From Plasmodium malariae (taxonomy: Eukaryota; Apicomplexa; Aconoidasida; Haemosporida; Plasmodiidae): DNA of 64,000 nucleotides. The notes under the pieces were generated by a model. That model was not told the origin of the DNA. It did not search any database and saw only the letters and a program-made list of their open reading frames with translations. The position numbers and the translations under genes were made by a program. Where the stretch lies: NCBI RefSeq assembly GCF_900090045.1, contig NC_041783.1:956001-1020000 (forward strand), read 5' to 3'. Below are positions 1 to 11,645 of the stretch, piece by piece (the first letter of the stretch is position 1; each line of letters begins with the position of its first letter).

Positions 1-943
1 GTCTTGCTCATAACAACGTACCCAATACGAAATTTCTTTCTTGCATCTTTTTATAGTCCATATTTCATCGCATAAAATTTTACTAGTAGACATTTTAAAA
101 TTTTCATACCCTGTAACTCTTTTTATTTTTTCCAATACTCGGTCTTCTTTGCATTCATGCATAGCCACAACTTCGACGTTTTGTATCTTTGGTGAAAATA
201 AAATAAAATGTACAAAAATGTGAAAAATGTGAAAAGCATAAAAAACTGCTTGATGACTAAACACATACGTACGTACATGGATGCACATAATTGCGCATAC
301 ATGTAGGTATGCATATATATAAGGTTATATGCAACATTTAGCTAGTTTCAAGTTTATTTTACAGAACAGTCAGGAAATGTTAAAACGTTCAAAAGGGAAA
401 AAAATTTAAATGGGCTTTAATAAGTATATCATTTAAAGTATCCCTTCGAATTTTGTATGTATTTTTATTTTCCATAAAATCTCCTTAAACATATATATAT
501 ATATATATGCATGTATGTATAAATAACATCATAACTAAAATTTAATACAAAATAAATGGGAAGAAAACGCTTCACTACTTTTTTTACGAAATGACATTTT
601 GTAATTTGTTTGTACAGTGGGGAAGTATATACAGCTTCTCCTCTGTCCTTTTTCCGTGTTTTATTCAGTTTGTTTAGTTCATTTTGTTCAATTTGTTCAT
701 TTTGTTCACGTCGTTAATTTCGTTAATTTTTCTAATTTTGCTAATTTTTCTAATTTTTCTATTATTTATTTTTTTTACCTTGTAAATGGCTTGCCGAAAG
801 AGTGCAGATTTAATTTGCCGTATGACTTGTTCAGCTTTTTGCTCGAAATTTATTGTGTGTTCATAATTTTTTAAAAATTCAGGACGAAAATGCACATTGA
901 GAAACTCGTCTGGGTGTTTCATATTTGTGCCATTTTCCTTCAT
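1..943 (-). CDS. Conserved protein of unknown function, 5' part (two exons seen, runs off left edge)
   Basis: Two exons join in frame on the minus strand: 779-943 (55 codons from the ATG at 943) and 1-186 (62 codons, still open at the window edge). The donor is AAG|GTAAAA at 778 and the acceptor is CACCAAAG| ending at 187, both in phase 0. The product seen so far is 117 residues and hydrophilic, with charged helical stretches and scattered Cys residues in the second exon. No signal peptide, membrane segment or family motif is visible. The frame stays open upstream of the chosen ATG to 1003, and TTTCAG at about 960 could be an acceptor, so an earlier start or another 5' exon is possible; a downstream ATG lies at 922. 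I do not recognise the family. The gene lies head-to-tail downstream of TKL2. Confidence 0.6.
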
Positions 944-1672
944 CCACTTTTTATCTCTGAAACAGGGAAATTTGAACATACTACTAAGGGCGTGGGGTAT
1001 CACGAAAGAAGAAAAAATAAGAAGCGGAAGAAGAAGCGGAAGAAGAAGAAGAAAAAGAAGAAGAAGAAAAAGAAGAAAAAGAAGAAGAAGAATAGAACAA
1101 AATTGTACAACTTGTATTCCTTCAGAAAATTTTTACGATCAAATAATTCTTCAATTCGCAGGTTGACAAAAAAAAAAAAAAAAAAAAAAAAAAGGAAAAA
1201 AGAGAAATAAAATAACTAATGGTAGGGGGAAGAAAAAACTGAGCAAAAATATTTAAAGAAATAAAAAATGAAAATAAAAATAACAAAAAAAAAAAAAAAA
1301 AAATTTAGATTGTGACAAGTGTAAAAAATGAAAAATAACCAAGTAAAATATAAAAAAAAAAAAAAAAAAAGCCAAAAAAAATATTAAAATATATATTATT
1401 TTATGCACAATTTATTGTTGCATTATTTTTACAATCGTTGTTTATATGTTCGCCCACTGTGGAAATATACGTGTTAGTAATTCAAAATTGTGCATATACC
1501 CGTGGCATTAAGTACTCATCTTTATTTATTATTCCTGTTTCCTCTGTGGAACATGAATTTGCTTATGGCATATGCTCATACATGTACACATATCGCGAAC
1601 ATATCATACACATATCACGTATATGTCCATACGAGTAGGCAGCAAGCGGAGATACCATTCCAGGGGCCTGCC
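944..1672. other. Intergenic spacer with purine-rich tract
   Basis: About 730 bases between the stop of TKL2 and the start of the left-edge gene, both on the minus strand. It holds a GAA/AAG/GGAAG purine tract (about 1005-1095) and several poly(A) runs (about 1165-1200, 1285-1305, 1350-1370). The open frames here encode only Lys/Arg runs and look spurious. This stretch must contain the TKL2 3' end and the promoter of the left gene, but no specific site can be called. Confidence 0.5.
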
Positions 1673-4600
1673 CTACTTTTCATTGTAAAAATTAATATTG
1701 ACGAAAAATGGATAAAGGGGGAAATGAATTCTTTGGGTTGTTGTCAATGAATCCTTATGTTGGCACATTCCTTTCATAATTTTATCCTCTGAAAATACAA
1801 GGAGTGATAAAATGTTATTGGGTAAACTATAAGAATAGGTGTTATTTTTGTACAATATATAATTATTTGAAAAAATGCAATTTTCGCTATTGCATACAAC
1901 TTTTACATTATATTCAAAATAATAATAAGAGAAATCCCCTTTCATTTTATTATCATAACAAGTGGGTTTACTTAACTTTTTCATTTTCACTTCCAAGAGA
2001 AACAAACAATGTTTCCTACTTATGCATTCATATAAAATATTAGAAATAGACTTTTTTAAAATTTTTTCAACAAATTCATTTCTTCTTCCAACATAGTCCG
2101 AAACCCATAATTTTTTTGTTCTTGTATCATTTTCATCACATATAAAATCTTTTATTTGATTTGATTTCAATAAAAACACAGTATGTATATTTTTTATATT
2201 ATCATAATAAACAGCAATTTCAAAAAAAAAATTACTCTGTAAGTTAACAGAAATAAAATTATTTTCAATATTATTATCTGAATAGGATGACCATTTCCCC
2301 TTTAAAAGATACTTATTTTCATTCTCATAATTTATCATATTATTTTTTTTGAAGTTAAATATATTAAATTCGTATAATATATCTAGGAAAGTTACATCCG
2401 AAACAATTTTATTTTCATCTATGACCATTTCAAAAATGTGTTTATTAAACCAAGAAAATACATTTGAGTCCACCATATTTTTGTTCTTATCAAAATTTAT
2501 ATAATTTATAAAATTAGAAATGTATATCATATTTCCTTCTCGAATATCTTCAATTACAAAAGATGTATTTTTTTCCGGTGAGCAATCATTGTTGCTTTCT
2601 TTTTTAATTGAACTGGAATGGTTTACCATGAACTTGCAGTTTCTTCCATTCATAACTGAGTTATTCATATCAACTCGACAGTCATCATTATTTGCATAAT
2701 TGTTGTTGTTACTGCAGTATTTACCATTTTCTTCATCTACAATATAATCAACCTTTTTAGACTCCTTTTTGCTCTTCTCTGAATTGTTATCTCCTTTTTC
2801 TTCATCAATGGAAATGTTTATACGCATAATTTTCTTCTTATTGTTCACACAAGATTCTTTCAATTCCTCGTTTTGCTCCTTTTCAATGTTAAAAATCATT
2901 TTGGGGGTATCATCTCTACAGTTTCGTTTTAAAGGCCATTTGTTCGAATACAAATTATTCTGCATGTTGTTTTCATTTTTCAGCTGGTGAGAATTATATG
3001 AATAAATAGGCTTCTCATGCGGTAGCTGCTCGTTAGGTCCTTTACCTGATCCCACACCTGACCACTCACCCGATTTCCCTTCAGGATCTTCACCATAATT
3101 TAGACACACCATATTTCCATTTTCCCCCTCAACAAAACAATTGTTACGATTTACAGTGTTCGAATTTTTCATTTTCATTTTATTCTTAACCCACTTACAG
3201 TTATTTCCCTTTTCGTAGTTGATCCTGTTATTTTTGTTGTTCAGATGGGTATTAGATATGTGTTTATCAATGTACTTATCCGCGTGCCTATCTGCGTGTC
3301 GATCTGTGTGTTTAACTGCATATTTATCTGTACATTTACCGCCGAATCTATCGGCGCACTTTTCCCCGTATCTTCCTGAGCACTTATCGGCGAACCTATC
3401 CGTGCACCTGTTTGTTTGTTCTTTGCTCGAATTGTTGCCAGGATGATTGTAGTTTATGTTATCCATTCTGTTATATTTACTGTTCATATAATTTTTACTT
3501 ATAAAATGCAGATTATTCCTACGGTAGTAACTACTTATATCGGAATTATTCTTGACAAAGTCGTTAAGGTTAGAAGGAGCATAGCAGCTGTATTGCTGCC
3601 CGTTGTACGCACTGTTCTGATTAGCTACATGGGGGTCTTGCCCCATGCTTTCGATATTGCTTCCTGCATTGTTGTTCATGATGATGTTTGCATTGTTCTT
3701 GCAATTACCCATATTGTTCGTTATGCTATTCCCGTTTTTACCGCTAAAAGAGCAGTTGTTATCTTCCACCAAAATTATTTCTGGCACCTGGTAATTGTTC
3801 TTACTGCTATTCCTGTTGGTACTCCTACAGTTACTGTTACAACAGCTATTATTTTTGTTATCTCGTTTCATGTTGGCTCCTTTCTTTGAAAATTTTTTAT
3901 TGTATGAATTAATACATAAGTCACCTTCGTTTTCATTCATGTTTTTCTTTTCCATCTCACAGTTAATTTCTATTTTTTTATTATTAAAATTATTCAATTC
4001 CTGTACATTACATATAATATTACTACTACTACTGCTACCACACATTTTTATGGGATAACTTTTACCCTCATTTTTTACGATAATCGGAGTATTCGAATCT
4101 TGCATATAATTTGCTGAAGCATTATTTTTTAAGTAGTCAAATACAAACCTAATAAAGTAACAATTCATTAAATTGAATGAAAAGGAATTAAACATAAAAT
4201 TTTTATTAAAAATATCTTTATGTAATTTTTCAAAAAAAAGTTCTCTCAGATTAGTTAAATTATCAATAGTATTGTATTTAAAATTTGTGCAATTTGAAGT
4301 GGCTATTTTATTCATATATAAAAAATCTTTTCCTTTGATATCTCCATTTTTCTGAATATGTTCAGAAAAAAATTGCCTAAAGTAATAATTTTTATTGAAA
4401 TTCGAAATTTTGTCATTTTTAAAAAATGAATGAATTAATCTAAGGAAAATGTGATATAAGCTGTTGTTCTGATTCGCTTCCTTGATACTTGACATATACG
4501 CGCTGTAATGCGTCTCCTTCATACTTGGCATATACAAACTGCAATTCGCTTCTTTCATATTGTGCATGTACGCGTTATAATTCAAGTCCTTGACATTGCT

Positions 4601-6983
4601 AACAAAGGAGTTGTAATTTTTAATTTTCCTTTGACCTTCTCCATTTTTTCTTCTTTTATCATTTTTACAAAATTTATTATCTCCATTATTTTTTCTTTCA
4701 TCCATTTTTTTCATAGCTTCACTATTATTAGGTCCAAGGGTATAGTTACATCTGTTCTTGTCATATTCATCAAAGTACATATTGATACAATTAATTTTCT
4801 TTCTAAAAAGATCCTGTTGATTTTTTAAAAAAAAATCACTCTCTTTTTGTATTTCTAAAAGTATTAGGTTTACTAGTTTAGATGATGGTCTACTTTTAAT
4901 ATTTGGATTTAAACATAAAAAAGATAATTTTGTTAATTTCTCTACTAAGAAGTCGGGAAAGTTCACACTATAATCTAATACAGAATAGATAGATTTGTAA
5001 TCATTCATGTTTATATGATTAACCAAGTAATCAAAAACATTCTCCTCACTATCACTTCTTTTCCTGTTACATAATATAGGGCATTTTTCATTCTTGCTAT
5101 ATATACAATTGTAATTCTTACTCACATGAATTGCTGGAGATTTGGAAACAAGCATTTCTAAAATCAGAGCACCGAAGGAGTATATTTCGGTTTGCTCGTT
5201 TATTTCATGCGTGGAAATATAGTAGGGATCCGCATATCCTGGGGTACCTGCGGTACGGGCATCACAAAAAAGGGCATATTCATGTGCATGGGTATGTGCA
5301 TGTATGCGCGTTGTGAATTATATAAAAATGGGTGCATGGGTTCACACGCACAGTTATGTCTACATATATAAAGATGCACGTATGTATGCTTGCACATATG
5401 CACGCGCAAATGCGTTCTCCCTTTTTGTTCTCTTTTGGCCTACCGCCGGTTAAGTTAAACACGTTGTTATTGTTTATGTAAATAAAGGAAAGTCCAAAAT
5501 CGCCCAACTTGGCGTTGAACTTTTCGTCTATCAAAATATTGGCCGACTTCAGATCCCTGTGATAAACTATAGGGCAAGAAGTATGTAAATAGCAAAGAAC
5601 GTTTATTATTTGAACTAATATATTTATTCTAACACTGAAAGATAGAAAAAGAGGTATATTATTATCATATAATTCCTTCTGTGGATAAATATTCCTAACA
5701 GTGTTCATATTTAATGAACTCATTTGTTTATTTGTAAAAGAGTAATTATTTGAATATGAGAAATATTTATTCTTAGGTAGATTTGTATTATCATTACATC
5801 TAATATTCGAACAATAACGCAAATCAATATTATTTTCTTTATTTTTTATATTGTAAAAATAATAATGATTAAATAAGAGCGTCCTTAAATCTCCTAATGG
5901 TACATATTCATATATTAGATAAAAATAATGTTTATTCATTGCATATCCTAATAATGATAAAATATTTTTATGTCTATATCTACTCATAATTATTATCTCA
6001 TTTTCAAAACCATTATTTTCATTTTTTTTTAAAACTTTTATTGCAACGTTAATACAACTTTTCAATATTCCTTTATATACCATTCCATTTCCTCCCTTTG
6101 CTATTTTATTTTCTTCAGAAAAATTATTCGTTGCCTGAACTATGTCACTATATTCATATCTATTTGATAATATCTTTAAAGGTATATATATATTTTCTTC
6201 ATTTTTCCCTCCTATTTTTGACTCACTTTTTTTATGAACAGGGTCATATTTTTTTTTTTTTTTTTTTTCTTCGTTGTACATATCTTCTTCACATGTTTTG
6301 TTCTCTTCATCGTACATGTTCAAAATGTATTTATCATGAGTATCACATGTTTCTATGTATATCAACTTTCGGTTACTGGTACTGATCGAATTACTCCCTT
6401 CGACATTTCTATTATGCTTATTGTTGACAGCATTGTTCTTGTTTTTAATGATGCTATTATGATTGACATTGCTAAAATTGCAATTGTTAAATTTGCAGTT
6501 ACTGTTAATATTACTGTTGTTAATATTATTATTGTTGTTAATATTATTATTGTTAATATTATTATTGTTGTTAATATTGTCAATATTGTTAATATTATTA
6601 TTGTTGTTAATATTGTCAATATTGTTAATATTATTATTGTTGTTAATATTATTATTGTTAATATTATTATTGTTAATATTATTATTGTTAATATTATTAT
6701 TGTTAATATTATTATTGTTAATATTATTATTGTTGTTAATATTGTCAATATTGTTAATATTGCTAATAATGCTAATATTGTTAATGTTGTTATTGTTATA
6801 ATTGCTATTACTGCTACTATTGTTGTTAATGATGCTCACATTTTCGTCTTTCCTGCTGTGATAACTTTTCGATAAACTGAACCGTAAATATTCTTGTTTT
6901 TTTCTTTCGATTTTTTGCTTAAATATGTCTATAGCACCCTTTTCAATATTCGCTTCTTTCACTGGGTAGTATCTTTTGTTCAT
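1673..6983 (-). CDS. TKL2: Tyrosine kinase-like (TKL) protein kinase TKL2, RLK/Pelle-type
   Basis: Two exons, 5444-6983 and 1673-5247, join in phase (donor GGCG|GTAGGC, acceptor CGCAG|GTACC) to give 1704 residues. The intron cuts inside the kinase activation segment. An Asn-rich leader (about residues 50-160, NNNI repeats) precedes the kinase domain (about 265-645). A plant-like ATNNFSEENK motif lies just before the Gly-rich loop KGGNGMVYKG (about 283-300). The catalytic Lys is in VAIKVLK (about 315), followed by HRDLKSAN (about 475), DFG (about 494) and GTPGYADP at 514, with ADP where APE is usual. The C-lobe ends with a typical RPSS segment. The 1000-residue tail is Asn-rich and holds two short tandem repeats. 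All residues needed for catalysis are visible, so the kinase should be active. The family, conserved in Plasmodium, is reported to signal in blood stages; no signal peptide is visible here. The TKL2 name rests on similarity plus synteny. Confidence 0.85.
3263..3406 (-). repeat. Octapeptide array in TKL2 tail (six 24-bp units)
   Basis: Residues about 1128-1175 of TKL2 form six consecutive 8-residue units of pattern [C/H]-[T/S/A]-[D/G]-[R/K]-[F/Y/H]-x-x-[K/R]. The first four begin with Cys and the last two with His. The units are visible at DNA level as 24-bp repeats. Confidence 0.85.
4457..4600 (-). repeat. Dodecapeptide array in TKL2 tail (four 36-bp units)
   Basis: Four 12-residue units of general form x-[S/N]-[M/V/I]-K-[E/D]-x-[N/H]-x-x-[A/L]-Y-M just after the kinase domain. 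The 36-bp DNA period is clear, with few substitutions between units, which points to recent expansion. The last unit departs from the pattern after its first seven residues. Confidence 0.75.
5248..5443 (-). other. TKL2 intron
   Basis: 196-base intron with GTAGGC donor and CGCAG acceptor. It is unusually rich in TG/CA steps (ATGTGCATGTATGCGCG-like) compared with the A/T-run introns elsewhere in the window. It interrupts the codon for the Gly of the GTPGY activation-segment motif (phase 1). Confidence 0.85.
6515..6770 (-). repeat. Coding 12-15-bp repeat specifying NNNI/NNNNI in TKL2 leader
   Basis: A long run of ATTATTGTTAAT-type units encodes alternating Asn runs and single Ile residues near the N-terminus of TKL2. 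Opposite-strand and out-of-frame readings are also open across this tract. That is a by-product of the repeat and not evidence for further genes. Confidence 0.85.
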
Positions 6984-7153
6984 CTTAAAGGGAACGAGGT
7001 GATGAAAGAAAAAGGAACAAAGGAAAAGAGGATATAACCAAACGGTTAAAAAAGGATATGACTAAATAAGGAAATGATGAAAGCACTAAACTGAATTACA
7101 AAATAGTGATATGCCGAAATGATGAAAAAAGGCAATAAACAAACACAAGTAGG

Positions 7154-7187
<34 letters not shown>

Positions 7188-7785
7188 ATATTATGGATAG
7201 AAGACAACTCATTAAAAATGAAAAGACATGAGGAAAAGAGACAAAAACAAATGGAAAATGCACAACAACAACAAAGTTCAAGTTTATATCAACTTTATAT
7301 ATGAAACAAAACAATGAAAAAAGAAAAAGATAAAAAGTGATACGTGGAGTGAGGAAGAGGAAAGAGAGAAAAGCGAATAAAATGGAATCGTAGGAATGTA
7401 CGATAAGACAGCAACTATGCACACATGCATTAAACATACAAGCATATACACACACAACGTGCAAGAATAATAAACAAATTAAGATAAAACGGGAGTAGTC
7501 ATAGTAAAAAGAGTTTAAAATTTTAAAAAAAACCTTTGCACCTCTTATTATATAAAATTGAAAACAACTCCTGTTTCACTCATCTGTAATATTATTTGTT
7601 CTGTAAAAAATATACATCCTATATGGCGCTGACTCCTATCAAAATATGTAACTCACCTAACAAGCTTATGTTATTCATCAGCATATATTTGCGTGTTAAT
7701 TAAAAAATTACTTCTGTATTTTTTTCGTAAAAACATTTGTTTCATGCTGCATGGCTGAATTCTCCCACATTTAAATGCACTCTGT

Positions 7786-8055
7786 TGTATTCAATTTATT
7801 CATTTGTATTCAATTTATTCATTTGTATTCAATTTATTCATTTGTATTCAATTTATTCATTTGTATTCAATTTATTCAGTTATACTCAATTTATTCAGTT
7901 ATACTCAATTTATTCAGTTATACTCAATTTATTCAGTTATACTCAATTTATTCAGTTATACTCAATTTATTCAGTTATACTCAATTTATTCAGTTATACT
8001 CAATTTATTCAGTTATACTCAATTTATTCAGTTATACTCAATTTATTCATTTGTT
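7786..8055. repeat. 19-bp minisatellite, about 14 copies
   Basis: Period 19. The first about five copies are of type TTCATTTGTATTCAATTTA. They switch abruptly to nine near-identical copies of type TTCAGTTATACTCAATTTA, and the array ends with a return to the first type. Because 19 is not a multiple of 3, all three plus-strand frames read through it, which produces false open frames of up to 160 codons. Confidence 0.92.
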
Positions 8056-8448
8056 TTTAATTTTATCTAATTTTAATTACCTTCAGTTTCATTTAATTTT
8101 ATTTAATTGTATTCAATTGCATTATATTGCATTTGAATTTAATTTAATTCGGTTTGTTTTTATCGTGTTTTTTTTTTTTTTTTTTTATCTTGTTTTTATT
8201 CTGTTTTTACTTTATTTTTATTTTTTTTTTCTCTTATGCTTCTTGTTTGTTGTCTAGCACCCATTTCCTAAAGTAGGTTGTATTTATTTATGCTGTAAGT
8301 TACTCCCCTAATTAAACTAATTTTTTTCACTTCATTTTTTTTTTTTTTTTATTTTAAAAATAAAAGTATTTTCTTTTTATTTCGTATTACCATGTATTAT
8401 CCTAATTTTTTTTTTTTTTTTTTTTTTTTTTTTCTGTTTTGTACTGTA

Positions 8449-8550
8449 TCGTTCTTTATTTCGTTTTTTATTTCGTTCTTTATTTCGTTCTTAATTTCGT
8501 TCTTAATTTCGTTCTTAATTTCGTTCTTAATTTCGTTCTTAATTTCGTTT
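8449..8550. repeat. 12-bp tandem repeat (TTCGTTCTTAAT-like), about 8 copies
   Basis: Units of TTCGTTCTTTAT and TTCGTTCTTAAT in tandem, followed by a decayed TTTCG stretch. Non-coding low-complexity DNA in the TKL2/WD40 intergenic region. It gives an artefactual Ile-Ser-Phe repeat frame. Confidence 0.85.
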
Positions 8551-9225
8551 CGTTTCGTTGTTTGTTTTTTTTTTATTATTTTTATTATTTTTTTTTTTTC
8601 AATGATTTATGTATCAAAGACAAAGAAATTAATCCATGTTTGCTAGGCAGTTCACTTGTCATATGGCATATGTATTTTTCCTTTTTGTGTGAAAAAATAA
8701 GTGTAATAAGTGAAAAGAGAAAAAAAGAAAAATGCGAAAATAAATCCATGTATGCACATTACGCGCGTGTATATATTATAATTAACGTGTCAACAATTAT
8801 ATAACAATAATTTAAAAATTTTATATAAAAAAAATAATTATTAATTTTTGTTCATTTTATTTAGAAAATAAGAAAAAAAAATTATTATAAAATAAATTAA
8901 ACATAATAAAATACACAAAATAAAATACACATAAAAAATTGAACACAATAAAATGAACACAATATAATGAACACAATAAAATGAACACAAAATGAAGTTT
9001 GAATGTCAAAACATTGAGCATACAAGAACATAAAATGTTTCACACATTTGAACATATATTGACTTGACACTGCATAAAAAAAAGTACAATGTGCGAACAG
9101 CTTAAGCTACTTACACCCCTAATCAGATAGTTAATAACCTAACCTACTTACATGTTTATATGTGCAAACGAGAATATGTATATATTTACGTGTATACATA
9201 TATGCATACACATATTCATATCCAT

Positions 9226-9274
<49 letters not shown>

Positions 9275-9499
9275 TTTTTTTTTTTTTTTCTTCAATTTGT
9301 GAAATGAGAAATCCTTGCATGCATCTTTTTCAAAAACTCGAGTAGTTTTTATGCATGTACAATTTGAACAAATTATATGTTACACATTTTTTTATTTCAC
9401 TATATGGACCTTGTATTTTGAACTATTTTAGACACACTAATTTAGTTTGCTTCTAAGAGCTTTATTTGACACTTTTGGACATACTCAAATATAGTGCCT

Positions 9500-9700
9500 T
9501 TTATCCAAAAAGGAAAAAAATAGTAAAATAAAATAATAAAAAATAAAATTAAAAAAAAAAATAAAATAATAAAAAATAAAATAAAAAATAAAAAATAAAA
9601 TAATAAAAAATAAAATAAAATAAAATAATAAAAAATAAAATAAAATAATAAAAAATAAAATAAAATAATAAAAAATAAAATAATAAAATGAAAAAGGAAC
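9500..9700. repeat. AATAAAAT-type low-complexity tract
   Basis: About 200 bases made almost only of AATAAAAT and AATAAAAAATAAAAT variants. G occurs only at the ends. It gives a spurious 86-codon minus-strand frame of Phe, Ile and Leu. Confidence 0.8.
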
Positions 9701-9917
9701 AAAAAAAAAAATTAAAATTTTAAAATGAAACGTAAAATATATAAAGTAAAATAAAATGTAAAAAAAAAAAGTAAAATATAAAATTTATGAACTAACAAAT
9801 GACAAATAACAGGTAAAAAAAACAAATATAAAAGGCGATAAAAAAGAAATACTAAATTACCCAAGGTGAAAATTCAAGTGTGTGATAAAGAAATATGTAT
9901 CATGCCACTATGAAATG

Positions 9918-9964
<47 letters not shown>

Positions 9965-10448
9965 TGTATGCGTATACATACATACATATACATAAAATGT
10001 ATAAAAAGATCATAATGCCATAATAATGAAGGATGTATTTCTTAAAAAAAAATAAAATTATGCATATTTCAAAAAAATGAGAAAACATATGTGAAGCTGG
10101 CATAATTTATTCTTCTTAAGATTATTTTATTTTTTAAATAATTTTGTTTCTTTTTGTATTCATTATCTTTGACACGTTTACCCACTAACGCTTGATCTTC
10201 AATGAAAAAAATTAAATAAAGAATTACAAAATTAAATTAAAAAGTTTACACAAACATAATTTTTATAATTTTTTTTTTATCATTCCACATTTCTTATAAT
10301 GATATAAATAATATCCCAACATTAAAAAACTGTGTTGTGTTTTATACTCTTGTTCTATTTTTTCGTTAAATAAACCTTTGTTCGTTTAGCAATTATTTTG
10401 TTCTATTTTAACTTTTTTTTTTTTTAGTCAGCTAAAGTAGTTAATAAT

Positions 10449-10528
10449 ATGGCAGTATGGTGGCATGCCAATGTGCCAACATGCTAATATGTCAGTATGG
10501 TAACATGCCAACGTGTTTATATATTAAT
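10449..10528. repeat. Direct duplication of a GC-richer 40-bp unit with palindromic core
   Basis: Two adjacent 40-base units (10449-10488 and 10489-10528) share most of their first 27 bases. The first contains the perfect 10-bp palindrome TGGCATGCCA at 10461-10470. G+C here is far above the flanking DNA. Function unknown. Confidence 0.7.
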
Positions 10529-10563
10529 AAATAAAAATGTGTGCTCAGGTTAAATACAATGAT

Positions 10564-10602
<39 letters not shown>

Positions 10603-11030
10603 TGCCCACGTACATGTAATATGTTTAACTACGTGAAATTTACCTGACCAGTCAGGATTTTAACTAAACTTTTTTTTTTCCAAAATTTTTACAATACTAC
10701 ATAATGTCTAGATGTGTAACAGCAAAGAATTCAAAAGTGATTAATTAAAAAGAAAAAGAAACAGAAGAATAAGAGCAAAAGCGAAAATAAAAATAAAAAT
10801 AATAAAATATATAAAATAAGCAATAAAAGAGTATCCCTATGTATGAAGGTAAAAATTTTGTGTGTAGTAATTTAATAAACCCATTTTTTTTTTTTTTTTT
10901 TTTTTTTTTACTAACAGAAAAAATATGCATGATTTGTCTCACAACTAATTTCGTTCCCAATTTTAATGAGCGTACTAACTAAATAAGTAAACAAACATTA
11001 AGCAGCAATTTTTAAAGAGCATGTTACGGA

Positions 11031-11074
<44 letters not shown>

Positions 11075-11645
11075 AAAATGTGTACGGGACATAATATATT
11101 TAATGCGTGCATGTTTATGGCATTACACCAATGCACACACATTTAGCAAAAAATAAAGTAAATAAAATAAAAAAACTACATAACATTTCTAATAAGCATT
11201 TATTCGAGCACTACTATGTATATAAAAAATGACAACTTTAATTAAATTATTTAAGAGTTTTTATATATCTTCAATTAATAACGAAAAATGTGAAACAAAA
11301 AAGAAGGTGAAAAGTTAAGCTTCTTATGTGATTAAAAGGTCTAATTCTGTTTATCATAATTAGTGCATTGTTTTTGATAAACTATAACAAGGTTCCTTTT
11401 TCTGTAAAACTACTGTTATTTGTTTTATGTGTATATAAGTGTCTGTGTGTGTATATGTGTGTTTCTGTGTGTGTATATGTGTGTGTCAGAGTGTGTATGT
11501 GTATGTACGTGTATGTACGCATATATGTAATAGAACGCTTTCTCCTAAAAAACAAGCCCTTTACAAACTAATCAAGATCATCGTATCCTTAAAAGAGAAT
11601 TTCTGTTTGCCTTAAAACTTATAACTATGTTTAACCCTTTATTCA

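Larger units (their letters stand above)
6984..11645. other. 4.7 kb divergent intergenic region (TKL2 / WD40 gene)
   Basis: Lies between the start codons of two divergently transcribed genes and so carries both promoters. I see no convincing gene. Open frames inside it are translations of minisatellites (7786-8055, 8449-8550), T-runs and TA microsatellites (about 9230-9270, 9920-9958, 10570-10597, 11034-11071). A/T homopolymers over 20 bases occur at about 7149-7185, 8407-8433 and 10886-10909. A GC-richer 40-bp duplication sits at 10449-10528, and a TG-rich stretch at about 11430-11520. Promoter elements cannot be assigned by eye. Confidence 0.6.

Noticed and set aside
890..1210. Lys/Arg-rich frames of 89-106 codons
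   Set aside because: Simple purine tract and poly(A) translation, antisense to the start of the left-edge gene.
3416..3889. 157-codon plus-strand frame antisense to TKL2
   Set aside because: Val/Ile/Thr-rich mirror of Asn/Ser-rich codons; no homology or start context, and the minus strand carries the clear gene.
6234..6875. 213-codon plus-strand frame and 112/128-codon frames over the TKL2 N-terminus
   Set aside because: They are shadows of the AAT/ATT repeat that encodes NNNI in TKL2; the products are only Ile/Val/Leu/Asn repeats.
7737..8257. Three overlapping frames of 88-160 codons
   Set aside because: A 19-bp repeat leaves all three frames open; no gene-like composition outside the repeat.
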